NCBI GenBank assembly: GCA_964591605.1
Contig: CAZQEN010000223.1
Span: forward strand, 1 to 12,684
DNA: 12,684 nt
Direction: 5' to 3'
From: CAYLLT01 sp964591605
Lineage (GTDB): Bacteria > Planctomycetota > Phycisphaerae > UBA1845 > PWPN01
This document shows, in pieces, positions 10,513 to 12,684 of the stretch. Both the position numbers and the translations under genes were made by a program. Position 1 is the first letter of the stretch. Each line of letters begins with the position of its first letter. Below the pieces are notes generated by a model. The model worked only from the letters and a program-made list of their open reading frames with translations, made no database searches and was not told the DNA's origin.

Positions 10513-12200
10513 TATCGACCCAGTTGCATGAGCCCCCAGGCGGCCGCGATCAGCAGCACCACGGTCAGACAGCCCAGGGCAAACCCGACGAGGTCTTCGC
10601 GATAGCGCCGGAAGAACCCCCGCCGGCGCTCGGGGTCCAGCCAGCCCGGCAGGTCCAGCAGAAGAAGGTCCTCGCCGCGCTGTGCCGCGGGCACCCGACG
10701 GCCATCGGCCGTCCGCGCATCATCGTCGCTGGAGAGCTGCATCTTCTCAAAGAAGGCGGCAATCTGTCCGGGGTCTTCGGGCTTCGTCAGGAGGCTGACC
10801 GCGACCAGCGCCAGGCTCCCCGCCAGCATTGCCCAGCCGAACGGTGCGGCCGTCCACGGATACACCAGGTTGAGCGTTCCATGCTCGCGGTAGAGCAGCG
10901 CGTAGTACACGCCGAACACCGTCACCGTGGCCGCCAGGGCGCCATACCGGTTGGCCCGCTTCCAGAGAAGGCCCCCCATGAACATGATCCCCATGAACGC
11001 GGCGATGGTCTCGGTGAACAGGAACGCATCGAGCACCTTGTCCACCATGATCGCGAAGGCGACGCCCAGCAGCGTCAGGAGCAGTCCCGACACCCGTCCC
11101 ATGCGGAGCAGTTGCCGGTCGCCGGCCGCCGGATTGACGTATTCCCGGTAGAGGTTGCGGGTGAATAGCGCGCCCGTGTTCACCATGAAGTTCGAACACG
11201 TCGACATGTTGGCCGCGAGCACGCAGGCGATCATCAGGCCCACCAGGCCCGGCCCCAGCAGTTCGCGGCAGGCAAACCCGAACGCCGCCTCCCGTTCCGG
11301 CAGGTGCTCGCCCCGGTTGACGAGCATGGCGGCCACGATGAGGCCGGTGAGCGCCCAGCCGATCGTGCAGAATCGCTTGACCATCGAGCCGTAGGTCTGG
11401 CCGATCCGGCCCGCCCGCTCGTTGTTGCCGGTCGCGCACATGGACAGGATGTGCGGCTGCGCGACGATGCCGACCAGGCCGTTGACCGCCAGCATGGCGA
11501 TGGTAAACGCGTCGAGCCGGCTCGCCTCGCTGTAGAGCGCGAAGAACTCCTCGGGCAGAACCGCCCGCATTCCGGAGAAACCACCCACCTCCGCCAGCCC
11601 GCGCGGGATGAGCAGGAACGACAGGGCGATGATCAGAAACGCCTGCACGAAGTCCGTATACGCCGAGGCGAGCAGCCCCCCGAAGAAGCTGTAGATGAGG
11701 AACGCCAGGGTCATGCACACCACGACCCCGTTGGGAGAGATGACGTGGCCGCCCGTCGCGATCGAGATGACCTTCGCCGCGCCCTTGAGCATCGCCCCCT
11801 GGTTGAACACGAAGTACGAGATCGCGAACACGGTGTAGAGCAGGGCGAGCCCGCGGCCGTAACGGTCTTCGATGATCTCGCCGATCGTGGTGCGCTCGGA
11901 GCGCCGGTACCAGGGCGCCAGGAGCCAGTAGAACGGCGTGATCAGCATGTTCTTCCACTGGTACCAGATGGTGGCGAATCCCAGCTCGCAGGTCGCCCCG
12001 GTCTGGGCCACCGGCTGCTCGGCATGCGTGCCCGTGCCGAACGCCTGCCCCATCATGATCCACCAGCGCAGCTTCCGGTCCCCCAGGAAATACCCCCCGC
12101 TGCTCTTGACCCTGCGCGAGATCCACAGCCCCATCAGCGTGACGCCGACGAAGTACCCCAGCAGAGTGGTCCAGTCCAGCCACGTGAACCTCGTATCCAT
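10512..12200 (-). CDS. Sodium:solute symporter family protein
   Basis: A 562-residue polytopic membrane protein from ATG 12200 (MDTRFTWLDWTTLLGYFVGVTLMG). It shows the SSF (PF00474) pattern: about 13 hydrophobic helices, the early SSGGYFLGDRKLRWW segment after helix 1, AFGTGTHAEQPV in the region where the family binds sodium, FFGGLLASAYTDFVQAFLI mid-protein, and NMSTCSNFMVNTGALFTRNLY. After the tenth or so helix a polar cytoplasmic loop (about residues 460-530) precedes a final membrane helix ending at MQLGR. It should import a solute with Na+; the substrate cannot be read from sequence. AGGAG lies 13 bases before the ATG; an in-frame GTG at 12209 is only 4 bases from it and is a less likely start. 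Readings beginning further upstream lack support. Confidence 0.9.
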   Translation of the reverse strand: MDTRFTWLDWTTLLGYFVGVTLMGLWISRRVKSSGGYFLGDRKLRWWIMMGQAFGTGTHAEQPVAQTGATCELGFATIWYQWKNMLITPFYWLLAPWYRRSERTTIGEIIEDRYGRGLALLYTVFAISYFVFNQGAMLKGAAKVISIATGGHVISPNGVVVCMTLAFLIYSFFGGLLASAYTDFVQAFLIIALSFLLIPRGLAEVGGFSGMRAVLPEEFFALYSEASRLDAFTIAMLAVNGLVGIVAQPHILSMCATGNNERAGRIGQTYGSMVKRFCTIGWALTGLIVAAMLVNRGEHLPEREAAFGFACRELLGPGLVGLMIACVLAANMSTCSNFMVNTGALFTRNLYREYVNPAAGDRQLLRMGRVSGLLLTLLGVAFAIMVDKVLDAFLFTETIAAFMGIMFMGGLLWKRANRYGALAATVTVFGVYYALLYREHGTLNLVYPWTAAPFGWAMLAGSLALVAVSLLTKPEDPGQIAAFFEKMQLSSDDDARTADGRRVPAAQRGEDLLLLDLPGWLDPERRRGFFRRYREDLVGFALGCLTVVLLIAAAWGLMQLGR

Positions 12201-12265
12201 ACCCGTCACCGCGCTCCTGTCCGCCTGGCGCCCCGTCCGTCTCCGTCGCCCCGAAGGTCGCCAGC

Positions 12266-12294
12266 ACGATACGAACCTTCGCCGCCGGCTACAA
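12266..12294 (-). promoter_or_regulatory. Candidate promoter of the symporter gene
   Basis: On the minus strand, TTGTAG (12294-12289) and TATCGT (12271-12266) are separated by exactly 17 bases and lie about 65 bases before the ATG at 12200. The hexamers match the consensus at 3/6 and 4/6. Confidence 0.35.
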
Positions 12295-12355
12295 CCAAAG
12301 GGGGGCTTCCGACAGACACGATGACGGGCAGGTCCAGCTCGGGACGGGCGGAGCG

Positions 12356-12541
12356 ATGCCGGTGGAGAGGCCCAGATGCCTGATGGGCAAGGCGGGAATG
12401 CGGACGGTCGATCGGGCCCGGCTGCCCGGCGGCCACCGCGGCCTGGCGACACTCATCCTCCACGGCCGCCGGCACCTCAGCAACGCGCCTATCCGCACCC
12501 TGGCCGCGCACTTCAAGGTGGATGCAGGTCTATCTCTCTGA
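12356..12541 (+). pseudogene. C-terminal remnant of a HigA-like (XRE/HTH) antitoxin
   Basis: The frame encodes CLMGKAGMRTVDRARLPGG, then HRGLATLILHGRRHLSNAP, then IRTLAAHFKVDAGLSL and a TGA at 12539-12541. This follows the HTH and C-terminal helix pattern of HigA-type antitoxins, in which L-M-x-x-x-G-(M/L)-x-x-x-D-L-A-x-L-L-G is followed by an S-x-I-L-x-G-x-R-x-L-S-K segment and an I-R-x-L-A-x-x-F-x-V-x-x-x-L-F-L end. Several normally conserved positions are changed (Leu to Arg and Leu to Pro in the second helix, Phe to Ser near the end), and no N-terminal half is found upstream although the frame stays open. I see no HigB-like toxin next to it. Decay is the simplest reading; a small protein from ATG 12356 is possible. 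Confidence 0.5.
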
Positions 12542-12545
12542 AAAC

Positions 12546-12602
12546 TGCCCGGGAGAGGGCTCGAACCTCCACCCCCTTACGGGGACATGGCCCTCAACCA
12601 TG
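12546..12602 (-). tRNA. 3' fragment of tRNA-Leu(GAG), likely attachment-site remnant
   Basis: Read on the minus strand: anticodon stem CATGG/CCATG (12602-12598 and 12590-12586) with loop TTGAGGG, anticodon GAG; a long variable arm (about 12585-12571) with CCCC/GGGG pairing, as in class II tRNAs; a T arm GGAGG-TTCGAGC-CCTCT (12570-12554); the acceptor 3' strand CCCGGGC (12553-12547); and discriminator A (12546). No CCA is encoded. The required 5' acceptor GCCCGGG and a D arm with its GG are absent upstream. A tRNA that is intact from the anticodon stem to the 3' end but lacks its 5' half is what a tRNA-targeting integrase leaves at the far end of an inserted element. Confidence 0.6.
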
Positions 12603-12684
12603 CGCCTGCGTGACGTAAACCCTTGTGAAATCAGGAGCAGCGCGGAAGCGACGCAGGCCCGTTGTACCGCTGGTTGTACCTCAA
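12603..12684. other. Probable terminal segment of an integrated element
   Basis: The sequence on the 5' side of the tRNA fragment is not tRNA-like and is non-coding as far as visible. It includes GTTGTACC twice, at 12661-12668 and 12673-12680, a 12-base period, which might be recombinase-binding repeats. The rest of the element would lie beyond the right edge. Confidence 0.35.

Noticed and set aside
10476..12383. Plus-strand open frames opposite the symporter gene
   Set aside because: These are antisense shadows. The minus strand encodes a full set of membrane helices and SSF motifs.

Overview
This is a GC-rich bacterial window with the character of a Planctomycetes-type genome, probably an uncultured or environmental member. 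The evidence is a DUF4058 protein, a secreted FAD-dependent oxidoreductase of the xanthan-lyase-like class, a DUF362 protein ending in dockerin-like calcium repeats, a Tat-exported DegT-type aminotransferase, a sodium:solute symporter, and many dispersed palindromic repeats between genes. The assignment is inferred from protein families; no marker gene is present.

Layout. 1-144 is the C-terminal end of a sodium/proton antiporter-like protein. 250-1038 encodes a DUF4058 protein. 1016-1180 (minus) is the start of a secreted protein, cut off where the DUF4058 gene ends. 1181-1917 is a repeat-rich gap with three hairpin repeats, an 8-bp tandem repeat and a perfect 16-bp palindrome. 1918-2253 encodes a small unknown beta-rich protein. 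4070-2312 (minus) is a tightly overlapped three-gene cassette: a TIGR04255-family protein and two small unknown proteins. It is clearly poorer in G+C than its flanks (28/60 G+C at 3901-3960 against 42/60 at 5521-5580) and is the best candidate here for an acquired, undescribed system. 4547-6214 is the FAD oxidoreductase, converging on the DUF362/dockerin gene (8000-6228, minus). 8392-8754 is a lone STAS protein flanked on both sides by copies of one dispersed hairpin repeat. 8952-10349 is the Tat-exported DegT-like enzyme, converging on the sodium:solute symporter (12200-10512, minus). The right end holds a decayed HigA-type antitoxin fragment (about 12356-12541) and the 3' part of a tRNA-Leu(GAG) gene (12546-12602, minus) without its 5' half. 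This is the expected footprint of an element integrated into a tRNA gene, with the element lying beyond the right edge.

How the genes work together. Apart from the three-gene cassette, the genes look like independent single transcription units, mostly convergent or widely spaced. Several are exported or membrane proteins (antiporter, oxidoreductase, DUF362/dockerin, DegT-like, symporter), which suggests envelope or periplasmic functions but no single pathway. The two ends and the 1-2.3 kb region show gene decay, truncation and repeat accumulation.
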